This document shows positions 13,562 to 20,666 of a stretch of 24,345 nucleotides of DNA, piece by piece; the stretch's first letter is position 1; each line of letters starts with the position of its first letter. The stretch lies in the NCBI GenBank assembly GCA_036517115.1, contig DATDYB010000021.1, positions 1 to 24,345 on the forward strand, given 5' to 3'. Both the position numbers and the translations under genes were made by a program. The notes beneath the pieces were generated by a model. The model was not told the origin of the DNA. It searched no databases and worked only from the letters and a program-made list of their open reading frames with translations. The stretch comes from DATDYB01 sp036517115 (lineage in GTDB: Bacteria > Patescibacteriota > Minisyncoccia > Phycocordibacterales > PALSA-1337).

Positions 13562-13960
13562 TTAATTATCTTTTCGACATGGTTTACAGACCCCTGTAAG
13601 CTCGATGGAATGATTCGTAATGACAAACCCTGTGCTGTTCGCAACCTTTTTCTGATTGAAACACAGGAGCGTGTCGGAAATATCCTCTACCGAATCGCAC
13701 TGCTCGCACACAAGATGGTGGTGGTGTGCGCGCTCTGACCACTCATAGAGCGTGCCCCTTTCACGCCAATTGATCCTATTTAAAAGCTTTTCTTTCTCTA
13801 AGTTCTCCACTACTCGAAACACTGTCGAATACGCCGTCTTCGGAAGAGATTTTCTGACTTTTTCAAAAATTTCCTTAAGAGAGGCGGGGGTCGCCCAACT
13901 TTTAAAGATTTCTTCGATTTTCTTCTTCACCTTTGTTTGACGTCGTACTTTCGTATCCAT
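13562..13960 (-). CDS. Fur/Zur-family metal-dependent repressor
   Basis: The 132-residue protein is the usual size for a Fur-family regulator. An N-terminal winged helix (about 15-72, with TPASLKEIFEKV and TAYSTVFRVVENLEKEKLL) precedes a metal-binding domain. HHHHLVCEQCDSVEDI (79-94) supplies His ligands and the first CxxC (Cys85, Cys88). HSIELTGVCKPCRK (117-130) supplies the second (Cys125, Cys128), the structural Zn site. Its partner, a ZIP transporter, and the operator type make a zinc sensor (Zur-like) the best guess; Fe or Ni cannot be excluded. The mRNA appears leaderless, with transcription starting at the A of the ATG. Confidence 0.9.
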   Translation of the reverse strand: MDTKVRRQTKVKKKIEEIFKSWATPASLKEIFEKVRKSLPKTAYSTVFRVVENLEKEKLLNRINWRERGTLYEWSERAHHHHLVCEQCDSVEDISDTLLCFNQKKVANSTGFVITNHSIELTGVCKPCRKDN

Positions 13961-13966
13961 GCCGTC

Positions 13967-13994
13967 ATGATACTCTATTCATTTATTAATGCAA
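13967..13994 (-). promoter_or_regulatory. Promoter of the fur-zip operon
   Basis: TTGCAT (13989-13994) and TATCAT (13967-13972) are 16 bp apart on the minus strand. TATCAT ends six bases before the ATG, so the mRNA should be leaderless. The -35 lies in the palindromic operator. Confidence 0.6.
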
Positions 13995-14011
13995 CTAATT
14001 TGCATTAATAA
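13983..14011. promoter_or_regulatory. Fur-family operator palindrome
   Basis: Two perfect 12-bp arms TTATTAATGCAA and TTGCATTAATAA flank CTAAT. The core TGCAA-N5-TTGCA matches the box known for some Fur-family proteins, such as the streptomycete nickel regulator Nur (tTGCaa-N5-ttGCAA). It covers the -35 of the regulator's own promoter, which would give autorepression. Confidence 0.8.
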
Positions 14012-14060
14012 GCTACTGTTGCCTCACCGATGCTTCTTTCTAAGGCATACTTACGAGAGA

Positions 14061-14327
14061 TTATACTTCTGATCTTCTCATCCACATCTTTCTAACGTAG
14101 GGAATCGAGAGAGTCGAGAGCAAGTATCCGAGAACCGGAACGATTGCTTTTAGTAGAACATGTGTTTCATTGATAATCAGGAGCCAGATGCTAGCAACAA
14201 TATATGTTAAGGCCATGATGGTAATGCGCCTAGCAAAACTAGTCTCCCAGGCTTTGTCGAGCTCAACACGTTTATTGCGTTCCTGGATCACCTCAATATC
14301 TTTTTCTATCTCTTCTATAGTTTTCAT
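14061..14327 (-). CDS. Two-helix membrane protein, CPR-type
   Basis: The 88-residue protein has a charged N-terminal helix (residues 1-25) and the segment WETSFARRITIMALTYIVAS leading into the first membrane helix. A second helix runs about 60-75 (VPVLGYLLSTLSIPYVRKMW). I recall this pattern from a small family widespread in Parcubacteria; function unknown. It starts three bases after the stop of the metallo-beta-lactamase gene and is probably cotranscribed with it. Confidence 0.75.
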   Translation of the reverse strand: MKTIEEIEKDIEVIQERNKRVELDKAWETSFARRITIMALTYIVASIWLLIINETHVLLKAIVPVLGYLLSTLSIPYVRKMWMRRSEV

Positions 14328-14330
14328 ATT

Positions 14331-14963
14331 TTAAAATTCTTTTATATCTCCTTCCACCATCGGAACAAACTCGATGTTATGCTGAGGTAAAATTTTCACA
14401 GGTAACACATGAGCTGAGCCGAATCGTGTTCCGTCATGCACAGGAAAAGCGACTTTTGGTTTGAGAAGTAAGGCATAGTCAATTGCTTCAGAAAGTTTCA
14501 TCCATGGACCGGAAACGGGTAATGCCAGAATTTCTACAATACGTTTTGGATCAGTAAACGCGTCACCCGGATACCACAATCTCCCGTCGATAAAAAATCC
14601 CATGTTCGACGAAGACGGAATCGAGCTGTGCATCATGGCATGTTTTTCTCCGATACCAACAACCAACATTTCACCAAGCGTGAAATTCTCCTCATGTACT
14701 ATCTTTGTGTGGCTGATATTTTCTTTCGTCAACAAGTCGCTAACAGAATTATTGCTATATACGAGCGCCTTCGGATTATTTTTCAAAATAACTTTCAATG
14801 AATCAAGATGATAGTGATCCTGATGCTCATGGGTAAACAAAACATAATCGATATTAGTAAGTGCAGAATGTGCCTCAACCGTGTAACTTCCAGGATCAGT
14901 GAGTATTCTTTTGCTTTTCGTCTCAATAAGCAGGCAACAATGTCTAAATTTAGTAATCTTCAT
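14331..14963 (-). CDS. Metallo-beta-lactamase-fold hydrolase (UlaG-like)
   Basis: The 210-residue protein begins MKITKFRHCCLLIETKSKRI and has an early Asp (LTDPG) and the metal motif THEHQDHYH (44-52; His45, His47, Asp49, His50). Later come GEKHAMMHSS, YPGDAF (Asp ligand) and FPVHDGTRF (last His). This is the compact layout of UlaG/YtkL-type MBL hydrolases, which act on small esters, lactones or nucleic-acid linkages; the substrate is unknown. Its promoter, an extended -10 (TGATATATT), gives a leaderless mRNA and fixes the start. It leads an operon with the two-helix membrane protein. Confidence 0.87.
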   Translation of the reverse strand: MKITKFRHCCLLIETKSKRILTDPGSYTVEAHSALTNIDYVLFTHEHQDHYHLDSLKVILKNNPKALVYSNNSVSDLLTKENISHTKIVHEENFTLGEMLVVGIGEKHAMMHSSIPSSSNMGFFIDGRLWYPGDAFTDPKRIVEILALPVSGPWMKLSEAIDYALLLKPKVAFPVHDGTRFGSAHVLPVKILPQHNIEFVPMVEGDIKEF

Positions 14964-14969
14964 GTTTCA

Positions 14970-14975
14970 AATATA
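14970..14975 (-). promoter_or_regulatory. Extended -10 for the MBL-fold gene, leaderless
   Basis: Minus strand TGA-TATATT is followed by TGAAAC and the ATG, six bases between hexamer and start codon. Confidence 0.6.
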
Positions 14976-14995
14976 TCACAGAACTGATGAGTAAT

Positions 14996-15019
14996 TAAAA
15001 AGCTCCGCAAAAGCAGAGC
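14996..15019 (-). terminator. Terminator of the 175-residue hypothetical gene
   Basis: Minus strand GCTCTGC-TTTT-GCGGAGC with one G-T pair (15013-15019 / 15002-15008), then five T and AAT. It begins four bases beyond the stop codon. Confidence 0.75.
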
Positions 15020-15023
15020 GTAC

Positions 15024-15551
15024 TTAATTTTTCTGAAATCGCATGTACCGGCGTAAGCCCGACAACCCATCATGATGCTTGTGACTTTCCAGCATGTGCG
15101 AATTGTAGGCGTCTGAATTGCCGGCGGCCTCGAGGCGTCGCATGAAGTCTGAAAATTCCTTTGCCATCGCCACTTCCTCGTCGGAAAGGCTACGGCGGAT
15201 TCCAAGCTTTCCGAAAAATTCGTAGTATTCATTAATCCTGCTGTTAATGAGCGCATGATCATCTTTGATCTTATCGGGAAGCACTATACCTCTCACCGTG
15301 AGCATGGGGCGGATAATTTCCGCCACCATAATGAACCCGCTAATCGCCGCCGGAGGATTGTCGGGAATTTCCTTTTGCACGTCCACGATGCGCCTGAAAA
15401 ACGCTTCAGCGTCGATGTAGAGCGGACGGGAGATTTCATCACCCTCGATTTTCTTCCTCTTGGCGATGTGAATGAGCCATTCCTTGAGTTGTCCGGCCGT
15501 ATAGCTATAGTGTCGAAGCGGCATACATCCGACTGATTCTGTCATTGACAT
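15024..15551 (-). CDS. Hypothetical protein
   Basis: I do not recognise this 175-residue protein. It is soluble and mostly alpha-helical by composition: acidic and basic residues alternate in RKKIEGDEISRPLYID and DKIKDDHALINSRINEYYEF, and the C-terminal third is charged with His (SHMLESHKHHDGLSG). The ATG at 15551 is chosen because a strong Shine-Dalgarno (AAGGAG, about 15559-15564) lies seven bases before it; an upstream in-frame ATG at 15608 would put the Shine-Dalgarno and the -10 inside the gene. It has its own promoter and terminator, so it is a single-gene unit. The Shine-Dalgarno start differs from the leaderless starts of its neighbours. Confidence 0.7.
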   Translation of the reverse strand: MSMTESVGCMPLRHYSYTAGQLKEWLIHIAKRKKIEGDEISRPLYIDAEAFFRRIVDVQKEIPDNPPAAISGFIMVAEIIRPMLTVRGIVLPDKIKDDHALINSRINEYYEFFGKLGIRRSLSDEEVAMAKEFSDFMRRLEAAGNSDAYNSHMLESHKHHDGLSGLRRYMRFQKN

Positions 15552-15578
15552 AAAGAACTCCTTTTGTTGATTTCCGCC

Positions 15579-15584
15579 AGTATA
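15579..15584 (-). promoter_or_regulatory. Extended -10 for the hypothetical gene
   Basis: Minus strand TGC-TATACT predicts a start near 15572 and a leader of about 21 bases containing the Shine-Dalgarno site. Confidence 0.55.
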
Positions 15585-15642
15585 GCAAAACAGAGCGACT
15601 TTCACCATCGCTGCTGTTTTTTCTAGATTTTAACCTCGCTAA

Positions 15643-16035
15643 TTAGATCGTCGTACCATACACGAGCCAGACACCGAGCAATACATACACCAGAGAAACG
15701 AAATAATATGTTTGTTTGCTATGAAGCCACTTTAACAATTTCTTCATTGATCGAACCGTAGCAGTCATGTACACAAAACCTTCGATTAACAGAAGCCATC
15801 CAAGGATCGCGAGCACGCTTCCCAACGCCCCACCAAAATCACCCTTACTCATAACCACCAAAAGTCCCACGGCGATCTGAGCAATACCGATTGAGTAAAT
15901 AAGACCCGGGCTTTTAAATACTTCATCAAGCGCACGAAGCGTCACCTTTCGGCGAATAAGCATCGCAACCCCGATGATCACCATCAGCACTCCCATAAAC
16001 TGTGCTAAGAACGAAATATCCATTGTAAAATTCAT
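15643..16035 (-). CDS. Four-helix integral membrane protein
   Basis: The 130-residue protein has four hydrophobic segments (about residues 8-26, 44-62, 70-92 and 108-127), with basic residues between them (RRKVTLRA, RSMKKLLKW). It belongs to no enzyme family I recognise; similar small membrane proteins are common in Parcubacteria. The start ATG at 16035 could be replaced by ATG at 16023 (MDISFLAQ). A TACAAT about 20 bases upstream may be its -10. Confidence 0.65.
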   Translation of the reverse strand: MNFTMDISFLAQFMGVLMVIIGVAMLIRRKVTLRALDEVFKSPGLIYSIGIAQIAVGLLVVMSKGDFGGALGSVLAILGWLLLIEGFVYMTATVRSMKKLLKWLHSKQTYYFVSLVYVLLGVWLVYGTTI

Positions 16036-16097
16036 TAGTCAATAATGAATACATTGTACGACAACATGCCCACTCCTCCAAGTCCACTTGTACACAC

Positions 16098-16469
16098 CTA
16101 CTTGAAAATATATTTATAGAATATTAAAGCCCCAACAATCAGTGCGATAACCGAGGCTATAAGCACTGCTCCAGCAGCGACGTCTTTTGTGTCTCGGGCA
16201 AATGGATGAAACTCAGGTGATGTAAGATTCATGTCGATTTCGATGGCAGTGTTGAACGCTTCAGCGACAAACACCATGCCCGCTACGATAACCAAGAGTG
16301 TCCACTCCGTAACCGTAATTTTAAAATAGACACCAAGCGCCACAGCAATGAGAAGTACGGCCACCTGCAGCCATGCATTATGCGTTGTCTTAAGAAACAT
16401 TAAAATCCCCCGCCCTGCATGGGTAAAGCTTTGAGCGCGCTTCACCACAGAAAACTTTTCGTCATTCAT
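16098..16469 (-). CDS. dgkA: Diacylglycerol/undecaprenol kinase (DgkA family)
   Basis: The 123-residue membrane protein has an N-terminal amphipathic helix, three membrane helices and the family signatures HNAWLQ (about 31-36), EAFNTAIEIDMNL (about 70-82) and ARDTKDVAAGAVL (about 92-104). These carry the Glu and Asp residues that bind Mg-ATP. The enzyme phosphorylates diacylglycerol or, in many Gram-positive-like bacteria, undecaprenol. The second reading would fit with the DedA-PAP2 fusion in carrier-lipid recycling. The start at 16469 is chosen because a TATACT -10 (16476-16481) ends six bases upstream. A longer frame from 16490 would contain the promoter. Confidence 0.9.
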   Translation of the reverse strand: MNDEKFSVVKRAQSFTHAGRGILMFLKTTHNAWLQVAVLLIAVALGVYFKITVTEWTLLVIVAGMVFVAEAFNTAIEIDMNLTSPEFHPFARDTKDVAAGAVLIASVIALIVGALIFYKYIFK

Positions 16470-16475
16470 AGCATA

Positions 16476-16481
16476 AGTATA
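16476..16481 (-). promoter_or_regulatory. Extended -10 for dgkA, leaderless
   Basis: Minus strand TGC-TATACT, then TATGCT and the ATG at 16469. The spacing of six bases predicts that the mRNA begins at the start codon. Confidence 0.65.
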
Positions 16482-16503
16482 GCAGAGCACGCTCTCTTTT
16501 TAT

Positions 16504-16528
16504 AAAAAAGCACACTGGTGAGGTGTGC
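16504..16528 (-). terminator. Terminator of the Nudix gene
   Basis: Minus strand GCACAC (16523-16528) pairs with GTGTGC (16510-16515) around a seven-base loop, followed by six T. It is 24 bases past the stop codon and just before the dgkA promoter. Confidence 0.7.
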
Positions 16529-16551
16529 GTGGTGACTAACTGTGCCGGTTG

Positions 16552-17019
16552 TTAAAGAAGGTCGAGCTTGGTGAACCAATGTTTCCACACAGGCTCGAAG
16601 GTCATGGTACGAATTTGTTCGATGGTGAACCAACCCAACTCTTTTGCTTCTTTTTCCGCCCGAATGATCTCTCCTTTCGTCTCACAGGCATACAGATACC
16701 AGTGATGGACGTCGATGCCTGCCCGACAACTGTTTCCTTTCACTTCTTCGCTAAAAAGAAGTTCCGCGCTCACGACAGTAAGTCCGGTTTCTTCCCTTAC
16801 TTCCCGAATCACGGCCACTTCCGGCAATTCGCCGACATCAACATGTCCCGCCGCTCCTGCGAATCCGTAGGGCGGATTGGTGCGGTCAAGGAGTAGATAT
16901 TTTCCGTCACGAGCAATGAGCGCTCCTGCGGAATAGTGCATATGACGCATGTCGCTCGAGATACCTTCCTTGGGCAGAGCGTGGTCGTTGTCTTCGGCGT
17001 GTGTAATGTGTGGGTGCAT
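16552..17019 (-). CDS. Nudix hydrolase
   Basis: The 155-residue protein has a complete Nudix box, G-x5-E-x7-REVREETGL, at residues 58-80 (starting GHVDVGELPE). It begins after a strand with ARDGKYLLLDR. Nudix enzymes cleave nucleoside diphosphates linked to another group, using Mg or Mn bound by the box glutamates. The substrate here (for example a damaged dNTP or an NDP-sugar) cannot be told. The C-terminal half (VHHWYLYACETKGEI...GWFTIEQI) is a standard Nudix fold. It has a strong promoter and its own terminator. Its mRNA leader is about 20 bases and has no clear Shine-Dalgarno. An internal ATG at residue 24 or 27 is a possible alternative start. Confidence 0.9.
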   Translation of the reverse strand: MHPHITHAEDNDHALPKEGISSDMRHMHYSAGALIARDGKYLLLDRTNPPYGFAGAAGHVDVGELPEVAVIREVREETGLTVVSAELLFSEEVKGNSCRAGIDVHHWYLYACETKGEIIRAEKEAKELGWFTIEQIRTMTFEPVWKHWFTKLDLL

Positions 17020-17042
17020 AATATTTTTTTCTATCTGTTGCT

Positions 17043-17071
17043 ATTATAACACATAATTAAAAACATTGCAA
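17043..17071 (-). promoter_or_regulatory. Promoter of the Nudix gene
   Basis: On the minus strand TTGCAA (17066-17071), 17 bp, then TATAAT (17043-17048) preceded by TGTGT. It is one of the best promoter matches in the window. Confidence 0.7.
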
Positions 17072-17111
17072 GTTATTTCCCCTCCCTCATACAAACGGAG
17101 TTTTTGACAAT

Positions 17112-17140
17112 AAAAAAAGGAAGACCTTGGTAGATCTCCC
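17112..17140 (-). terminator. Terminator of the nicotinamidase-triad operon
   Basis: Minus strand GGGAGATC pairs with GGTCTTCC (two G-T pairs) around TACCAA, followed by seven T. Just upstream, at 17145-17162, GATTCAC-ATCA-GTGAATC forms a second perfect hairpin. Both lie after the kinase stop codon. Confidence 0.75.
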
Positions 17141-17182
17141 TGGTGATTCACATCAGTGAATCGAAGAACAACTTTGCTGATT

Positions 17183-18910
17183 TTACGTCATGCTCACCTT
17201 CCAGACGCTGCCGTCTAAGACGTACACCACATTATTCTCCCAGTTGGAGAGGAGCATTTCTGCGGTGATATGCCTGTCTTGAACCTTGATGACCTTCCCA
17301 TTGCTTGGGACGAAGATAATCAACTCTCCGTCATCAAGAATGGTGGCGCATACTCCTTTTGGCAGGATAGCGGCGTTGAGTTCGGGACTCGTGGCGTCTC
17401 CTTTCCAGACCTGATATGACGTGTACTCCGCGTCGAAGGTAAACTCGATCTTCCGGTAATTACCTTTGGAATCCGCGGCGATGACCGAGATGAATCGATT
17501 CCCTGCCCGTGCGGCGACAGGAACAAGACCGTCGAGTTCCCGTACCCGAATTTGCCCGCACGCACTGTCGCTAAACGGTGCGATGAGATACTTCGCCCCC
17601 ATGGCATCCTGAACGCCGACGCCATCGAACCAGTGTGTCGAGTTCACCATGACTCCCCATGTGTTCTTAACCGACAGAATAGGGCGCCCGAGCATCTGTA
17701 AGGTGAGCTCGGTCAGTCCCTTATCCGTCACCAGGAACATACGGTTCTCATAGCGCACTATCCGCTGGCCGTCGAGAGTGAGCGTGAGCGGTGTTTCCTG
17801 AAGACCTTGCTCTTCAATGTAGGAAAAGACGAATGTCTGTCTGACTTTGTCGCCCTTGAGCCATCCCTTGCTCGTCTTTATCACTTCGCAGTCACGGCTT
17901 ATTGCCTTTGTGATCCTGCGTTTCGTCGCAAGATCGATGAGCGCGCCGGAAGCGAGTAGTACGACTCCGCACGGAAAGATCCGTATGACGGGATCATTGC
18001 TGGCACTGAATACTTTCTCAAAGGCCAGCTTTCCTGTTGCGGTCACAATGACGCGTGCTATTTTTGCTGCCGGAGCAACTGCTGCTCCTGTATCGAAGGG
18101 AGATGGTGGTACCCCGCGTTGTTCGCTTTGGAACACCGCTTGATACCAGTCCCGAAGCCTTCCGGGGATGCAGGAGAAATCCCGCACCGCGTGGTTAAGC
18201 TTGACCCCCTTCGTGAATACCGAGGCCTTTTCTTTCATTCGCCGCTCCATTTCGTTTCGGTCGTAACCGTCGAGCGTTCCTTTAAACGGATGAATGCCAG
18301 AAAAGACTTGAAACGTGACGATCCCCCACGCGTACCAGTCGCTTTCGCGAGAAACGAGTGGAGAAAACCAGTCTCTGATCGAAGGCATCTTGGGAACCTT
18401 GGCGGGAATATCATTCCTGATAACCCAAGAATCCACATCGAGTGCCCGTGGTTCCGGACCTTTTTTACCGCCGAGCGCCACCATCCAGTTGAGCTCGTTC
18501 GCATCAACCATGATTGCCTCATGGTCATGCGCGAATTGCACCGTATCACGCATATAGTCAACGAGACGTGACGTATCTTTATCATTGAGCCCTACTTGCT
18601 GCCGAAAACTATTGGTAAAGATCTTCGCAAGCGCTTCACCCTCGGCATTCGGCATGTAGTACCCCACTTCAACGTCGCGGTCGTTCGTCACGATTCCCTG
18701 CGGCGCGATAATGAAGTCGTGCCTAATTCCCGCAAGGTGCTTGATCTTTTTTGCCATCGCGTCCCGGCGCATTTTGTCCGGATCGAGATAGATTTTGATG
18801 ACGGTCCCTCCTTTTCGATACAAGGAGGCTTCCCCTCCCGTCGCGATATGATCGGTCGGATAGAGCGTGAGCGGACCTTTATGTTCCAGATTGACTCTAA
18901 TACTCGACAT
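17183..18910 (-). CDS. YegI/TerY-P-type protein kinase with C-terminal beta domain
   Basis: The 575-residue protein has an N-terminal protein-kinase-like domain. It includes a nucleotide loop ATGGEASLY (23-31), Lys39 in strand 3 (VIKIY), a catalytic loop MVDANELNW (134-142; Asp136, Asn141) and ALDVDSW (157-162) in place of DFG. SDWYAWGIVTFQVFSG (190-205) is the helix-F region. The D-x-DS-W/F form is typical of kinases paired with PP2C and vWA genes, such as E. coli YegI. Residues about 285-575 are beta-rich with repeated short strands, propeller-like; I see no zinc ribbon or HhH there. The start at 18910 follows a Shine-Dalgarno AGGAG by seven bases; a longer frame to 18994 would lie in the PP2C gene. 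It overlaps that gene by 14 bases, so translation is probably coupled. Substrates are unknown. Confidence 0.82.
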   Translation of the reverse strand: MSSIRVNLEHKGPLTLYPTDHIATGGEASLYRKGGTVIKIYLDPDKMRRDAMAKKIKHLAGIRHDFIIAPQGIVTNDRDVEVGYYMPNAEGEALAKIFTNSFRQQVGLNDKDTSRLVDYMRDTVQFAHDHEAIMVDANELNWMVALGGKKGPEPRALDVDSWVIRNDIPAKVPKMPSIRDWFSPLVSRESDWYAWGIVTFQVFSGIHPFKGTLDGYDRNEMERRMKEKASVFTKGVKLNHAVRDFSCIPGRLRDWYQAVFQSEQRGVPPSPFDTGAAVAPAAKIARVIVTATGKLAFEKVFSASNDPVIRIFPCGVVLLASGALIDLATKRRITKAISRDCEVIKTSKGWLKGDKVRQTFVFSYIEEQGLQETPLTLTLDGQRIVRYENRMFLVTDKGLTELTLQMLGRPILSVKNTWGVMVNSTHWFDGVGVQDAMGAKYLIAPFSDSACGQIRVRELDGLVPVAARAGNRFISVIAADSKGNYRKIEFTFDAEYTSYQVWKGDATSPELNAAILPKGVCATILDDGELIIFVPSNGKVIKVQDRHITAEMLLSNWENNVVYVLDGSVWKVSMT

Positions 18911-19775
18911 GAGTTTCTCCTTTGTTGTGGCTGAGTTTGATAACTGCGTAGGAGATGTCGTCGAGCGGTCCTTTCCGACCATCTCGTGCGGCATCCTTGA
19001 TCATTCGGTTGAGACGCCGTTTGGCAAACTCTCCCTCAGATGTCTTGAATGTCGTGAGCGACATGATCACATCGCGCCATTCAATACCGTCCACTTGTGT
19101 CACGCCATCGGTGAAGATAGCGATATAGTGGGACTGATTCAGTTCTGCTTCTGACAAGGAGATCGTAACGCCTCGCATGCCGTCTGCGACGCTTATCTCC
19201 GTCCGACTGACTTTCTCAAGCGTTTTACCACGCGGCGCATGCCAGTGCTCCTTCGTGAGACGGAGCGCTGCGGGGTCTCCGCCGTGCCCCACAATGAAGT
19301 CCTGCGGATGTTCGAGATAGATCGGATAAAACGGCGTGTTGTCTGCCCAATCGAAGCGATAGACCGACAGATCTCCGTTCACATGAACGATAGCGGCGAC
19401 ACCGTCGCCGTCAATGTGTATGAACCCGCCGGTCGGCGAGACAAACCCATAGATGCATGTCGCCAGCATGTCCCGTGCTGTAAGCCCGAGAATGATGCTT
19501 GCTTGGCGGATGCCGTCCCGGCGAATGAGGCCGACCTGCGGTGCGCCGAAAGGCGTACCGAGTTCGGAACATCCGCGTATCGCTTTCGCCGAAGTCAGTG
19601 CGATAGTGCGTGCACCGACATCGGTCTGTCCACCGGTCGAACAGCCGTCTGAGACCATAGCAAAGACGCTGTTGCCAACGACTCCTGATAGTGCGTAATC
19701 CTGACAGGGCTTGCCACTGGTGAAGTGGTCATGTCCGATCAGGAAATGCGCGTCTGCTGTCAATTTCATATTCAT
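18897..19775 (-). CDS. PP2C-family Ser/Thr phosphatase (PphC/TerY-P type)
   Basis: The 292-residue protein has the PP2C metal-site motifs. They are PCQDYAL (23-29; Asp26), MVSDGCSTGGQTDVGAR (40-56; Asp43), IHIDGDG (119-125), IFTDGV (221-226; Asp223) and GPLDDISYAV (270-279; Asp272/273). It should remove phosphates placed by the neighbouring kinase, in the cytoplasm. The start at 19775 is set by a Shine-Dalgarno (GGAGG) eight bases upstream. An in-frame TTG at 19790 overlaps that site and is less likely. It lies between the vWA gene and the kinase in one operon and overlaps the kinase by 14 bases. A hairpin separates it from the vWA gene. Confidence 0.85.
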   Translation of the reverse strand: MNMKLTADAHFLIGHDHFTSGKPCQDYALSGVVGNSVFAMVSDGCSTGGQTDVGARTIALTSAKAIRGCSELGTPFGAPQVGLIRRDGIRQASIILGLTARDMLATCIYGFVSPTGGFIHIDGDGVAAIVHVNGDLSVYRFDWADNTPFYPIYLEHPQDFIVGHGGDPAALRLTKEHWHAPRGKTLEKVSRTEISVADGMRGVTISLSEAELNQSHYIAIFTDGVTQVDGIEWRDVIMSLTTFKTSEGEFAKRRLNRMIKDAARDGRKGPLDDISYAVIKLSHNKGETHVEY

Positions 19776-19797
19776 GCTAACGTCCTCCAAAGAAATA

Positions 19798-19823
19798 GCG
19801 GCGAGGATTGAAGGCCTCGCCGC
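19798..19823 (-). promoter_or_regulatory. Intra-operon hairpin between vWA and PP2C genes
   Basis: Minus strand GCGGCGAGG pairs perfectly with CCTCGCCGC around an eight-base loop and is followed by TATTTCTTT, then the PP2C Shine-Dalgarno. It may be a partial terminator or an mRNA-stability element that lowers PP2C and kinase relative to vWA. Confidence 0.6.
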
Positions 19824-19849
19824 CGGTTTGAGTTGATGATTCGCCGCAC

Positions 19850-20632
19850 CTAAATTTTGGCAGCGATACTTTGACTCGGACCTCCCGTGCCCAATGACTG
19901 GGACTGCGAAGAGACCGAGTGAGAGACGAACTGGGCGAGCTTTGCAAGCTTGCCCGGCGTAGCATCTCCGGCGTCAATGAACTGGTCAAGTCCCGCCTCA
20001 TTCTTGAATTCTTCCAAAGCCTCGGCAATGGTCTTGCCGGGAACCCGTTCCGACTGACCGGTAACATTGATCCCAATGATGACCGCATGGAGCGATTCCA
20101 ATTTTTCCTTTTGCTTCGCCTCACCGGTTGTCTTCTGTATTTTCTTGACCGTGACTGTTGAGTTGTTGTCCTCACCGTCGGTGATGATGAAGACGATCGC
20201 GTTGCAATTGAAATCGCTTGCGATGAGCTTCCCACCGTACTCAACGACGGAAGCGACAGCATCGTACACAGCATCGAAGAGCGGCGTGAGTCCGTCCGGA
20301 CGGAAAGGTTGATAGTCCTTGTCAGGATCGATATCCTTAAGCGGCTTGAAACCGTGGATTTCCGCGATTCCAAGCCTTGACGAAAAGACGACGACACGGA
20401 TGAGCAAATTTTCCGAACGTGGGCTTTTTTTGCACGCCTGCACCGCGTTTTTGAGCGCGAGCAGAAGTCCGTCGGCAAACCTTTCCACCGAGCCGGTCAC
20501 GTCCACCGCAATGGTGACAAGCGTGTACTCGGTTGCTCCAAGGCGTTCCAATCGGACCGCCGTGAAGGAGAAGTTACCACCTGCTTGATGTGACTGCATT
20601 TCAGAACCGTCTTGTTGGTCTAATCGAGGCAT
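19850..20632 (-). CDS. vWA-domain protein (TerY/YegL-like)
   Basis: The 260-residue protein is a von Willebrand A domain. It has MIDAS residues DVTGS (44-48, with Thr in place of the first Ser of DxSxS), Thr116 in DGLTPLFDAV and Asp152 in TDGEDNNST. It should bind Mg and act as an adaptor or scaffold. In YegL/PphC/YegI and TerY-P triads such a protein is encoded beside a PP2C and a kinase, exactly as here. The C-terminus is Ser/Gln-rich and low-complexity (HSVSSQSQSLGTGGPSQS), a possible phosphorylation target. It lies 34 bases behind the nicotinamidase-like gene. There is only a weak GAAAG as ribosome site. Confidence 0.85.
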   Translation of the reverse strand: MPRLDQQDGSEMQSHQAGGNFSFTAVRLERLGATEYTLVTIAVDVTGSVERFADGLLLALKNAVQACKKSPRSENLLIRVVVFSSRLGIAEIHGFKPLKDIDPDKDYQPFRPDGLTPLFDAVYDAVASVVEYGGKLIASDFNCNAIVFIITDGEDNNSTVTVKKIQKTTGEAKQKEKLESLHAVIIGINVTGQSERVPGKTIAEALEEFKNEAGLDQFIDAGDATPGKLAKLAQFVSHSVSSQSQSLGTGGPSQSIAAKI

Positions 20633-20666
20633 AGTATTTCTTTCGTGGTTGTATTTGTTGGGTTGA

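Noticed and set aside
15551..15608. The longer 194-residue form of the hypothetical gene at 15024
   Set aside because: Its first 19 codons contain the promoter -10 and the Shine-Dalgarno of the internal ATG, so they are very probably not translated.
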